The translations under genes were made by a program, and so were the position numbers. 64,000 nucleotides of DNA from Lentisphaera araneosa HTCC2155 (GTDB lineage Bacteria; Verrucomicrobiota; Lentisphaeria; Lentisphaerales; Lentisphaeraceae). The DNA is taken from contig NZ_ABCK01000002.1 of assembly GCF_000170755.1 (NCBI RefSeq), forward strand, positions 124,001-188,000, written 5' to 3'. The notes under the pieces are model-generated. The model worked only from the letters and a program-made list of their open reading frames with translations. It had not been told where the DNA came from and ran no database searches. How positions within the stretch are numbered: the first letter of the stretch is position 1; the number at the start of each line of letters is the position of its first letter. Shown here one piece after another: positions 52,337-61,078 of the stretch.

Positions 52337-53686
52337 ATGTTTTTAAGCCCATCCCTGTCTATAAGTAAATCTTCAGCATTTTTTATACTAATTAGTATTT
52401 TAACAATTAATTTATCCGCTGTTGAAGATTGCTGTGGAGGCCAATTAAACGAAGGTGTGGTGAATACTTTAGATGAAAAAGCTTTTCTCAAAGAAGATTC
52501 CGCACCTGTTTTAGCTAGTCCGATTTCAAGCGAAAGCAAAACTCTCAAAGCCCTACTGATTGCGGGTGGTTGCTGTCACGATTATGCCACCCAGACAAAA
52601 ATCCTCTCCAAAGGCATTCAAGAACGCGCGAATATCCGCGTCGATGTGGCTTGGACACGTGATCAGGATCACAACACTTCCTTACCTATTTTCAAAAACC
52701 CCGATTGGGCGAAAGGCTATGATCTCATCATTCACGACGAATGTGCGGCCGTGAACAAAGATGAAACAATCCTCAACAATATCCTTAAGGCTCACCAAAC
52801 CGTCCCTGCCGTTCACCTTCATTGCGCCATTCATTCTTTTCGCGGCTCAGATAACCAATGGCACGAACACATTGGACTCTCCTCAACTAAACATGGCCCC
52901 CATGTTCCTATTGCGGTAGAAGTTCTTGAACCCAAGCACCCGATTACAAAAACTCTTGATAACTGGGTAACCGATAAAGAAGAACTCTACAATAACGCCG
53001 AAGTCTATGGCGCGACTCCCATTGCCATGGGAACTCAAAAGTACAAAAGAAACGGCAAAGACATCACCGATAAAGCGATTGTGGCTTGGGTCAACACCAA
53101 GTATGGCGCCCCATCATTCTCAACTTCCATGGGGCACTTCACTCACAATGTGGAAGCTCCTCGCTACCTTGAGCTGGTTACACGTGGTGCTCTTTGGGCC
53201 TGTGGTAAACTCAGCTCTCCCTCCTATCACCAGCCTTACACAGGAGATAATACTGTTATCGAAATGCCTTTCGATACGGTTCTGAAAACTTCAGCTACAA
53301 CAAGTCAAGAGGGAAAAATGGCGGCCTTTGCCATTGATGGTGATAGTGAGACTCGCTGGTGTGCGAGCTCCGCAAAAAAGCCGACTTGGTTTCAATTAGA
53401 ATTTCTGCGTATGACTTCTCTTTCGGCCATCGAGATTGAATGGGAGATTCAAAATCAATGGACGCAATACTCCATCGAAACTTCCCGCGATGGGAAAAAT
53501 TGGAAACTCTTATTTGACGCTTCAAAAAATACGACTGCAGGAACCCGTAAGGATCTCGCCAAAATCCAATACATGCGTTACATGCGCATCAATATTCTCG
53601 GCCAGGAAAAAGACATGTGGCCCAGCATCCGTGAAATCCGCCTCTATGATTACACCGGCACAGAACTCACCCTAAAAAACAAGTAA
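52337..53686 (+). CDS. Secreted ThuA-discoidin (F5/8 type C) protein
   Basis: 449 residues, signal peptide at about 1-31. ThuA domain at about 60-295: KALLIAGGCCHDYATQTKIL, YDLIIHDECAA, VPAVHLHCAIHSFRG, HPITKTLDNWVT, and TSMGHFTHNVEAPRYLELVTRGA. Discoidin-type binding domain at about 310-445: DGDSETRWCASS, WFQLEF, WTQYSIETSRDGKNW and the final IREIRLYDYTG. It is closely similar to the first 440 residues of the giant protein encoded six bases downstream, so the pair arose by tandem duplication. Likely a surface protein acting on or binding sugars. Confidence 0.87.
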   Translation: MFLSPSLSISKSSAFFILISILTINLSAVEDCCGGQLNEGVVNTLDEKAFLKEDSAPVLASPISSESKTLKALLIAGGCCHDYATQTKILSKGIQERANIRVDVAWTRDQDHNTSLPIFKNPDWAKGYDLIIHDECAAVNKDETILNNILKAHQTVPAVHLHCAIHSFRGSDNQWHEHIGLSSTKHGPHVPIAVEVLEPKHPITKTLDNWVTDKEELYNNAEVYGATPIAMGTQKYKRNGKDITDKAIVAWVNTKYGAPSFSTSMGHFTHNVEAPRYLELVTRGALWACGKLSSPSYHQPYTGDNTVIEMPFDTVLKTSATTSQEGKMAAFAIDGDSETRWCASSAKKPTWFQLEFLRMTSLSAIEIEWEIQNQWTQYSIETSRDGKNWKLLFDASKNTTAGTRKDLAKIQYMRYMRINILGQEKDMWPSIREIRLYDYTGTELTLKNK

Positions 53687-53692
53687 ACTCTA

Positions 53693-56600
53693 ATGAAATT
53701 TCTAACTTATTCCCTACTCATATTTCTTTCTACTGAGCTATTCGCTCAGAGCTCAGGCTTAGCTCAAGTTAAGGAAACTGATCAGCGCCCCATCAAAGCC
53801 TTGCTAATTGCGGGTGGCTGCTGCCACGATTATGAAGCTCAGCATAAAATTTTATCCGAAGGCATTCAATCGCGTGCCAATATTCGCGTCGATGCCTATG
53901 TCAGCTTGAGCAAATCCCCCAATCCACCTTTGCCCCTCTTTGATGACCCCAATTGGGCCGAGGGCTACGACCTCATTATTCACGACGAATGTGCCGCCAC
54001 TAATAAAGACAACAAGCATGTGGATAACATTCTCAAAGCTCATGAAAGCATTCCTGCCGTTCACCTTCACTGCGCCATGCACTCATTTCGCGGAGAAAAA
54101 AACGAAGCCTGGAATAAACACATTGGTCTCAAATCTACTCGCCATGGTCCCCATCTTCCCGTTGCAGTAGAAGTCACGGATAAAAGTCACCCCATCACCA
54201 AGGGTTTTCAGAACTGGGTAACTGGCAAAGAAGAACTCTACAACAATGAGGAAATCTATACTGCAGAGCCTCTTCTACAAGGAACTCAAAAATACAATAA
54301 AAAAGGAAAAGACATTGTCGACACCGCCATAGTTGCTTGGGTCAATACCCAACATGGCGCACGTTCTTTTTCCACTTCCCTCGGTCACTACAACGAGGTT
54401 GTAGCGAGTGACAAATACCTCGAGCTCGTCACGCGTGGCTCGCTCTGGGCTTGCGATAAACTGGATCAAAAATTTTATCATCAAGCCTACACGGGCAGCA
54501 ACTTAGTCACCATCCTGAATAAAGATTTTAAAGCGGACCCAAAAAAGCCCCTTAGCACTGCTCCTCCCGCCGATGCAATTTTTGTTAAATTGTCTGCTAG
54601 TTCTACTCAAACGAGCAATAAAAACTTCATGGCTAATGTGATTGATGGCAATCCGAAAACTCGTTGGTGTGCAAATTCAGGCTCAGCTCCAGCTTGGTTA
54701 CAAGTAAATTTTGAAACGCCTCAATCCATTCAAGCTGCGCAAATCGAATGGGAAATGCGTGATCAATGGACACAGTATAGAATTGAAACTTCCGCAGATG
54801 GAAAAAATTGGGAAACTCTTTTTGATGCCTCAAAAAATACTCAAGGCGGTCTTCGCAAAGATCAATTTAAAGCCACCAATACCTCATATTTACGCGTCAC
54901 CTTTTTACGCCAAGAACGCGGTATGTGGCCCAGCTTATGGGAACTCAACTTATTCGATCAAGCAGGCAAAAAACTCAAACTTCATGAGAGAACTCAAAAA
55001 GTAAGTGTCCCGGTTAGTTTAGATCAATTTAAAAAAAGCGGTAACTACAAGCCCCATCCTCATCGTTTGTCCCCCGTCGAAGAAAAGGAACTTCTCAAAG
55101 ACATTTCAGTTCCCGAGGGTTTTGAGAAATCAATTTTTGCTCCTTGGCAAATGGCCAATTATCCCACCTATGTCGCAGCTGCCCCTAGTGGTGATCTCTA
55201 TGTCTCCTCCGATGGTAATGCGTCTGGTAACCGCAATCCCGGTCGTGGACGTATCCTGCGCTTGCGAGATAATGATGCTGATGGCCGTGCCGATGAAGTC
55301 ACGGAATTTGTGCGTGACATTGATTCACCTCGCGGCATTGTATGGGATCACGACCGCCTTTATGTTTTGCACCCTCCGCATATCACCGTTTTCCACGATC
55401 AGGATGGCGATGGCATGGCCGATTCCTCCAAACGCCTCATTTCCAATATTGCTTTTGGCTTTAAAGATCGTTCTGCTGACCACACCACCAATGGTTTGGA
55501 AATGGGGATTGATGGCTGGATCTATATTGCCGTGGGTGACTTCGGCTTTATGAAGGCTACAGGTACAGATGGACGCGAGATGCAATTGCGCGGTGGGGGC
55601 GTCGTACGCTTTCGCCCTGATGGTACCGGTATGGAACTCTTTTCCGGCGGAACCCGAAATATTTACGGTATCGCTATCACACCCAAGCTCGATATGATCT
55701 CCAGGGATAATACCAATGATGGTGGTGGATGGGATGTTCGCATGCATCAGCACAGCGGTTTAGAGGATCACGGTTACCCGCGCCTCTACATGAATTTCCA
55801 AGATGAAATCATTCAGCCCTTAGCCGATTATGGCGGTGGTTCTGGTGTGGGAGCTTTTTATCTCGGCGAGCCTGGAATTCCCTCCGAGTGGAATCAACGC
55901 CCCTACACCTGCGACTGGGGAAGACAGGGCTCTTACCGTCACATATTAACTCAGCAAGGAAGTCTTCTTAAGGAAGAAAAAAAGCCAGATATCTTCATTA
56001 AAATGACGCGTCCAACTGATGCTGATGTGGATGGTCTAAGCAACATCTATCAAGCTTCATGGAAGGGACCCGCTAATTATTTTTGGAAGGGAGTTGATCA
56101 AGGCTATATTGCAAAAGTACGCCCTAAGAATTTCCAAGCCGAGGCACTGCCACCATTTGAAAAACTCAGTGAAGATCAACTGATTGCGCTCATCGCAAAC
56201 TCAAGGAGTCACGTTCGTCGCCTCAATGCTCAGCGCATGATTCTACGCAAGCCTTTTAAAAAGGAAACTCAAGAGAAGCTTTTGCGGGAAACGCAAAATC
56301 AACAGCTCAACTTAGATAATAGAATCGCCCTACTCTATACTTTTTCTCAGCGCGGTGTCGATAGCACGTTCAGTGAAGCCGTCATCAAGGCTCTCACGCA
56401 AGCTTTTGACAATGAGCAAGAACTCATGCCCTTCGTCGTACGCGCTCTGGGTGACATGGCGATTGACAAAAGAACCACTCAACAAGCGAGTCCCGTACCT
56501 TCTGAATTCTTAAAGGCTGCACTTAAATCAAATCAGCCGAAACTGGTCCTCGAAGCTATCATTGCTGCCACTCGTCAAGAAAAAATGGATTTGGCCTATG

Positions 56601-58159
56601 TCATTGCCGATCAACTTGCTAGTCAAGACAAGCTCATTTTTCACACTGCTTTCCAGGCTCTTGCCAAGCTCAATGCTTATCAAGCCGCCCTTTTTAAACT
56701 CGGGTCACCCACTACACGCCAAGGCGCCAGTTTTGCCCTCATGCGCATGCACGACCCCAAGCTCGTTCAAAAACTCATCACCCAAGTACAAAAAGAAAAA
56801 AATGGGCAAATTCAGCAAGCCATCATTGCTGTCCTTGCACGCCTTTATCATCGCGAAGCGCAGTGGCAAGGAGATAGCTGGTCGACTCGTCCCGATACCC
56901 GTGGCCCTTACTACCAGTTAGCCACTTGGGAAGCCTCTGAATCAATCCTCGAAACTCTGAACCAATTCCTTGAAGCACCTCAAACTCCTAAAGCACTCAA
57001 TGCTGCTATAGTGGGAGAAATCGGTAAAAATCGCATCCAAAATGATCGTGGCCTCGTGCAAATCATTAAATTAGCCGAAAGCGATGCGAGCCTCTTGCCC
57101 ACAGTTTTGAGCCAACTTGCTGATAAAGATAACATCCCACCCAATGCTGTCCCCCTCATCATCAGTGCTGCACATAACTCAAAATCCAGCGCCTCAAGTT
57201 TAGCTCAAGCCGTTCAGCTACTGATAAAAATTGATCACCCCAAAGTTTACCCCGCAATGATGGCTGCATTGAGCTCAATCCTGCGCGATAATAAAGCGGT
57301 AAAAGTCCGTAGCGAAGTACGCAAAAAACTTTTCAACTCCCCAAAACTCGAGAATTATACCGATCAATTTGTTAAAAGTTTAAGTCAGCCCACAATTCCT
57401 TTTGAAGATCAATGGGCGGCCCAAGCCTTGCTCCATTTGGCTAATGCTAAAGGTATCGGTAAGGAAGCTCAACACAAAAGCCGTCTCGCCATTGATAAAA
57501 CTTGGCAAGACGACAATAAAAAAGCCAACCTCATACAAGCGGCTCACCGTTCTAGTAATCCCTACCTCAACAATCGCATTCGTCTTGTAATCAATCACCC
57601 GAATGAAGGGGTCAAAGCTTGGGCAAAAGCCGCTATGCGCAGCCTACGCATTCAAGCGCCTGGCGAAGATAAAACGCCCAAGATCGCCAGTCTCAAAGTG
57701 GAAGATGCCATGACACAAGTGATCAACTATAAAAAAGGTGATGCCGCCTTAGGTGAAGCCATTTATACTCGCGCCAGTTGCTCCGCTTGCCATACTGTAT
57801 CGCCTGATGAGGCTCCCAAAGGCCCCTACCTCGGCAATATCGCCAGCATCCTCCGTCGTCAAGATTTGGTGGAATCTATCTTGCTTCCCAACAAATCCAT
57901 TTCTCAAGGTTTTGCGACCCAAATGATCAGCCTAAAAAGTGGCCAGAGCATCATGGGCTTTGTTACTGACGAGAGTGGTGATAGCGTCTCCATGCGCGAT
58001 ATCTCGAGTGAGGAGCATAGCTTCAAGAAAAGCGAAATCTCCAGCCGTCAAAAGCTGCCCACTTCACTCATGCCACCTGCCCTCATGAATAACTTCACGG
58101 TCCATGAATTCGCTAGCTTGATTGACTACCTCAACAAACTCGCAAAAAAGGATGAGTAG
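53693..58159 (+). CDS. Giant ThuA-discoidin-dehydrogenase-HEAT-cytochrome c fusion
   Basis: 1488 residues, signal peptide at 1-18. In order: ThuA domain (about 30-275), discoidin domain (about 300-440), membrane-bound-dehydrogenase-type beta-propeller (about 470-820: PEGFEKSIFAPWQMANYPTY, RGRILRLRDNDADGRADEV, HTTNGLEMGIDGWIYIAVGDFG, GGTRNIYGIA), HEAT-like helical repeats (about 830-1330), and a heme-binding cytochrome c domain with Cys1363-SA-Cys1366-His1367 and the Met-bearing SLMPPALMNNFT. It probably oxidises a sugar and passes electrons to the heme while held on a glycan. Starts six bases after its shorter paralog. No frameshift is seen along its length. Confidence 0.93.
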   Translation: MKFLTYSLLIFLSTELFAQSSGLAQVKETDQRPIKALLIAGGCCHDYEAQHKILSEGIQSRANIRVDAYVSLSKSPNPPLPLFDDPNWAEGYDLIIHDECAATNKDNKHVDNILKAHESIPAVHLHCAMHSFRGEKNEAWNKHIGLKSTRHGPHLPVAVEVTDKSHPITKGFQNWVTGKEELYNNEEIYTAEPLLQGTQKYNKKGKDIVDTAIVAWVNTQHGARSFSTSLGHYNEVVASDKYLELVTRGSLWACDKLDQKFYHQAYTGSNLVTILNKDFKADPKKPLSTAPPADAIFVKLSASSTQTSNKNFMANVIDGNPKTRWCANSGSAPAWLQVNFETPQSIQAAQIEWEMRDQWTQYRIETSADGKNWETLFDASKNTQGGLRKDQFKATNTSYLRVTFLRQERGMWPSLWELNLFDQAGKKLKLHERTQKVSVPVSLDQFKKSGNYKPHPHRLSPVEEKELLKDISVPEGFEKSIFAPWQMANYPTYVAAAPSGDLYVSSDGNASGNRNPGRGRILRLRDNDADGRADEVTEFVRDIDSPRGIVWDHDRLYVLHPPHITVFHDQDGDGMADSSKRLISNIAFGFKDRSADHTTNGLEMGIDGWIYIAVGDFGFMKATGTDGREMQLRGGGVVRFRPDGTGMELFSGGTRNIYGIAITPKLDMISRDNTNDGGGWDVRMHQHSGLEDHGYPRLYMNFQDEIIQPLADYGGGSGVGAFYLGEPGIPSEWNQRPYTCDWGRQGSYRHILTQQGSLLKEEKKPDIFIKMTRPTDADVDGLSNIYQASWKGPANYFWKGVDQGYIAKVRPKNFQAEALPPFEKLSEDQLIALIANSRSHVRRLNAQRMILRKPFKKETQEKLLRETQNQQLNLDNRIALLYTFSQRGVDSTFSEAVIKALTQAFDNEQELMPFVVRALGDMAIDKRTTQQASPVPSEFLKAALKSNQPKLVLEAIIAATRQEKMDLAYVIADQLASQDKLIFHTAFQALAKLNAYQAALFKLGSPTTRQGASFALMRMHDPKLVQKLITQVQKEKNGQIQQAIIAVLARLYHREAQWQGDSWSTRPDTRGPYYQLATWEASESILETLNQFLEAPQTPKALNAAIVGEIGKNRIQNDRGLVQIIKLAESDASLLPTVLSQLADKDNIPPNAVPLIISAAHNSKSSASSLAQAVQLLIKIDHPKVYPAMMAALSSILRDNKAVKVRSEVRKKLFNSPKLENYTDQFVKSLSQPTIPFEDQWAAQALLHLANAKGIGKEAQHKSRLAIDKTWQDDNKKANLIQAAHRSSNPYLNNRIRLVINHPNEGVKAWAKAAMRSLRIQAPGEDKTPKIASLKVEDAMTQVINYKKGDAALGEAIYTRASCSACHTVSPDEAPKGPYLGNIASILRRQDLVESILLPNKSISQGFATQMISLKSGQSIMGFVTDESGDSVSMRDISSEEHSFKKSEISSRQKLPTSLMPPALMNNFTVHEFASLIDYLNKLAKKDE

Positions 58160-58254
58160 CACTTTTAAAATCCAAATACTACAAGGAAACTAAACGCCTC
58201 CTAGTCCACAATTATTTATGCAAAATATACTTTAATTCTCAATAGGTCTTTGTT

Positions 58255-61047
58255 ATGCCCTCCCTTAAAACTTTACTACTAGTTATTGTAATGTTATCCT
58301 CGGCACTTTTTGCCAGCTCACCAGATCGCTACAATGTAGTTTGGGATAGCCCCAGTAAGGATCAGCATGGTTCGATGCCACTCGGCAATGGCTCCACCGG
58401 CATCAATGCGTGGATTGAACCCAACGGCGACCTCGTCTTCTATATTTCTAGAACTGATTCTTGGGGGGATAATGGACGTCTACTAAAAGTGGGCAAAGTA
58501 CGAATCAAACTAGCTCCAGCTCCAGCTAGCAATGATTTTTTACAAACACTTAGTTTAGTCGACGGGACTCTGAAGGCCCGTTATGGCGACACCGACATCC
58601 GCCTCTGGGTCGATGCGAATAATCCAGTGATTCATGCCGAATTTAATGGCCCACAGAAAACAGCAGCGACTGCGTCGATTGAGCTATGGCGTACAAAGCA
58701 GTTCTCTATACCAAGTTCTTGGGAATGTAGCGATGTTCACCTCTTTCGACCCAGACCTGGAGAAAAATGGGGCAATCTCGGCCCCACGGTAATGGAACCA
58801 GACAATCTTCTCAACAATAAAAAAGACCGTATCGGATGGTATCATCGCAATATCAAATCCGTGGGCCCCGCAATGCATGCTAAAATCCAGGGCATGGCCG
58901 ATTTCAAACGTACAGATCCGCTACTGCACCGAACTTTTGGAGCTATTATCACGACGAAAAACGGCAAAAAAATTGATAACACCCATCTACTCTCGCCGCA
59001 ATCGAAGAATCATCGCTTCGATATTTACGTACATACCGAACACCCCGCGACAGAACACCAATGGCTAAATGCCTTGGAACAACTTATTGCGCAGACCGAG
59101 TCAATCCCTTTCGAAAAACGTCGCTCCGCACACGCTGCATGGTGGAAGGCTTTTTGGCAACGAAGTTGGATTCACGCCACTCAAAGCTCAAAAAATGAGA
59201 TTAGCAAAAGCCTTATCCCCGCAAACAAACTCAATTTCAGCTTCGGAATCGATTCGAATGGCAATAGCCGCTTTGCAGGCAAGATGGGACGCACTTCCTT
59301 GCTGAATGTGGCATTGGATGAAAACGCGATTCGCCAGCTCGCTCAAGATCAAGAGAGCCTAAGCGGTTTTAATCCGAAAGAACTTCTTTTTTCTGCGACG
59401 CCGAACTTGCATACGGAGCTACCCAACTCGGATCAATGGACCAATTCTCCTGCACTAACAGCAGAGGCCTGGATTCTCCCAGATACCCATGCGGGCAGCG
59501 TTCGTATTTTAAATAAAACTTTGGTGGGTAGTAATGAGGGCTTTCTTCTCGATACATACCCAGGAAATAGCTTGCGCCTCATCGTAGGCGAAAAGGTCTT
59601 AATGGTAAAGGACTGCCTCGTCCCCGAAGAATGGAACCACCTTGCAGTTGTCATAGATTCCCAGGCGGGAACTATTGCCCTCTATCACAATGGGGAAAAA
59701 ATCGCTGAAGAAAAACCTGAGCGCTCGCTGACAGATGCCTATATCGTGAGTCGTGCCTATGCATTGCAGCGCTACATCAACGCCTGTGCTGGACGTGGCG
59801 CCTATCCGATTAAATTTAATGGCTCGATCTTTACCGTAGAGGGCTTTGCAGACGGAAAAAGTCGCGGGCCAGATTACCGTCGCTGGGGTTCTGGCTACTG
59901 GTGGCAAAACACCCGCCTCCCCTATATCAGCATGCTAACTTCCGGTGATGTGGAAATGACCAAGCCCCTCTACAAAATGTACTGTCAGGATTTATTTGAA
60001 TACCACAAGCAGCGCACACGACGCCATACGGGCCACGGTGGCATCTATGTCCCCGAATGTATGTATTTTTGGGGAGAAATGTTTGCAGAGACCTATGGAA
60101 AAAAACCTTTTGAAGAACGAAAAGACAAACTCCAAGATAATCGCTATCACAAGTGGGAGTGGGTCTCTGGACTCGAAATGACTTTTATGATGCTCGATCG
60201 CTACGAGCACACCCTCGACGAAAAATTCCTCAAAGAAACCACCCTCCCCTTTGCCACAGAAGTTCTTAAATTCTTTGTCGAACATTACCAAACCGATAAA
60301 AATGGCAAGCTGGTAATGAACCCAGCTCAGGCCTTGGAAACTTGGTGGGAATGTACCAACCCCATGGATCCCGTATCGGGCATGCGCGCGGTCACCAATC
60401 GTTTACTTGACTTACCTGAACACCTGAGTAGCCCTAAATTACGCCAATACTGGGCGCAAGTACAGGCAAAAGTCCCACCGCTTCCGACCCGTGAATATCA
60501 AGGTGAGACGATTTTTGCGCCAGCTGAAAAATTTGCTGTCTGTAAAAATGGTGAAGTTCCTGAACTTTACTGTGTTTTTCCCTTCCGCTTGGCCTCTTTC
60601 GAGAAAGCAAATGCGGAAATGGCAAGGCGCACTCTGCACCACCGCAAAGCACGCGGCAACAGCGGCTGGCGTCAGGATGAAATTTTCATGGCCTACCTAG
60701 GGCTTGCCGACGAGGCTCAAAAAAACTTGGTAGGACGAGCAAAAAACAAGCATAAAGGCTCGCGTTTTCCGGCCTTCTGGGGCCCCAATATGGATTGGAT
60801 TCCCGATCAAGACCATGGTGGTATTTTGACCAAAGCTTTCCAGTCAATGATCCTACAGAGCGATGGCAAAAAAATCTTTCTGCAACCCGCTTGGCCCAAA
60901 GATTGGAACGCCACCTTTAAACTGCACGCACCTTATAAAACCGTCATTGAGGGACAGGTCGTAAATGGTAAAATCACAAAGCTAAAAGTTACGCCAAAAT
61001 CACGCACCAAGGACGTGGTCATGGCATCAGATTTCAAACAGCCATAA
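58255..61047 (+). CDS. DUF5703/GH95-like six-hairpin glycosidase with inserted LamG domain
   Basis: 930 residues, signal peptide at 1-20. N-terminal DUF5703-type beta domain (24-310: YNVVWDSPSKDQHGSMPLGN, NAWIEPNGDLVFYISRTDSW). Residues about 330-520 form a LamG/ConA-like insert (SPALTAEAWILPD, EEWNHLAVVIDSQAGTIALY). The (alpha/alpha)6 catalytic part follows (about 540-910: RWGSGYWWQNTRLPYISMLT, ALETWWECTNPMDPVSGM, SGWRQDEIFMAYLGLADEA, QSDGKKIFLQPAWPKDW). This matches GH95-type glycosidases, which act on alpha-L-fucose or alpha-L-galactose; the latter is present in some red-algal galactans. Substrate not provable here. Confidence 0.82.
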   Translation: MPSLKTLLLVIVMLSSALFASSPDRYNVVWDSPSKDQHGSMPLGNGSTGINAWIEPNGDLVFYISRTDSWGDNGRLLKVGKVRIKLAPAPASNDFLQTLSLVDGTLKARYGDTDIRLWVDANNPVIHAEFNGPQKTAATASIELWRTKQFSIPSSWECSDVHLFRPRPGEKWGNLGPTVMEPDNLLNNKKDRIGWYHRNIKSVGPAMHAKIQGMADFKRTDPLLHRTFGAIITTKNGKKIDNTHLLSPQSKNHRFDIYVHTEHPATEHQWLNALEQLIAQTESIPFEKRRSAHAAWWKAFWQRSWIHATQSSKNEISKSLIPANKLNFSFGIDSNGNSRFAGKMGRTSLLNVALDENAIRQLAQDQESLSGFNPKELLFSATPNLHTELPNSDQWTNSPALTAEAWILPDTHAGSVRILNKTLVGSNEGFLLDTYPGNSLRLIVGEKVLMVKDCLVPEEWNHLAVVIDSQAGTIALYHNGEKIAEEKPERSLTDAYIVSRAYALQRYINACAGRGAYPIKFNGSIFTVEGFADGKSRGPDYRRWGSGYWWQNTRLPYISMLTSGDVEMTKPLYKMYCQDLFEYHKQRTRRHTGHGGIYVPECMYFWGEMFAETYGKKPFEERKDKLQDNRYHKWEWVSGLEMTFMMLDRYEHTLDEKFLKETTLPFATEVLKFFVEHYQTDKNGKLVMNPAQALETWWECTNPMDPVSGMRAVTNRLLDLPEHLSSPKLRQYWAQVQAKVPPLPTREYQGETIFAPAEKFAVCKNGEVPELYCVFPFRLASFEKANAEMARRTLHHRKARGNSGWRQDEIFMAYLGLADEAQKNLVGRAKNKHKGSRFPAFWGPNMDWIPDQDHGGILTKAFQSMILQSDGKKIFLQPAWPKDWNATFKLHAPYKTVIEGQVVNGKITKLKVTPKSRTKDVVMASDFKQP

Positions 61048-61078
61048 TAAATCATCACTAAAAACGGATACAAAGAAG

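Noticed and set aside
55325-55753. 142-codon minus-strand frame
   Set aside because: Antisense to the dehydrogenase domain of the giant fusion; no supporting features.
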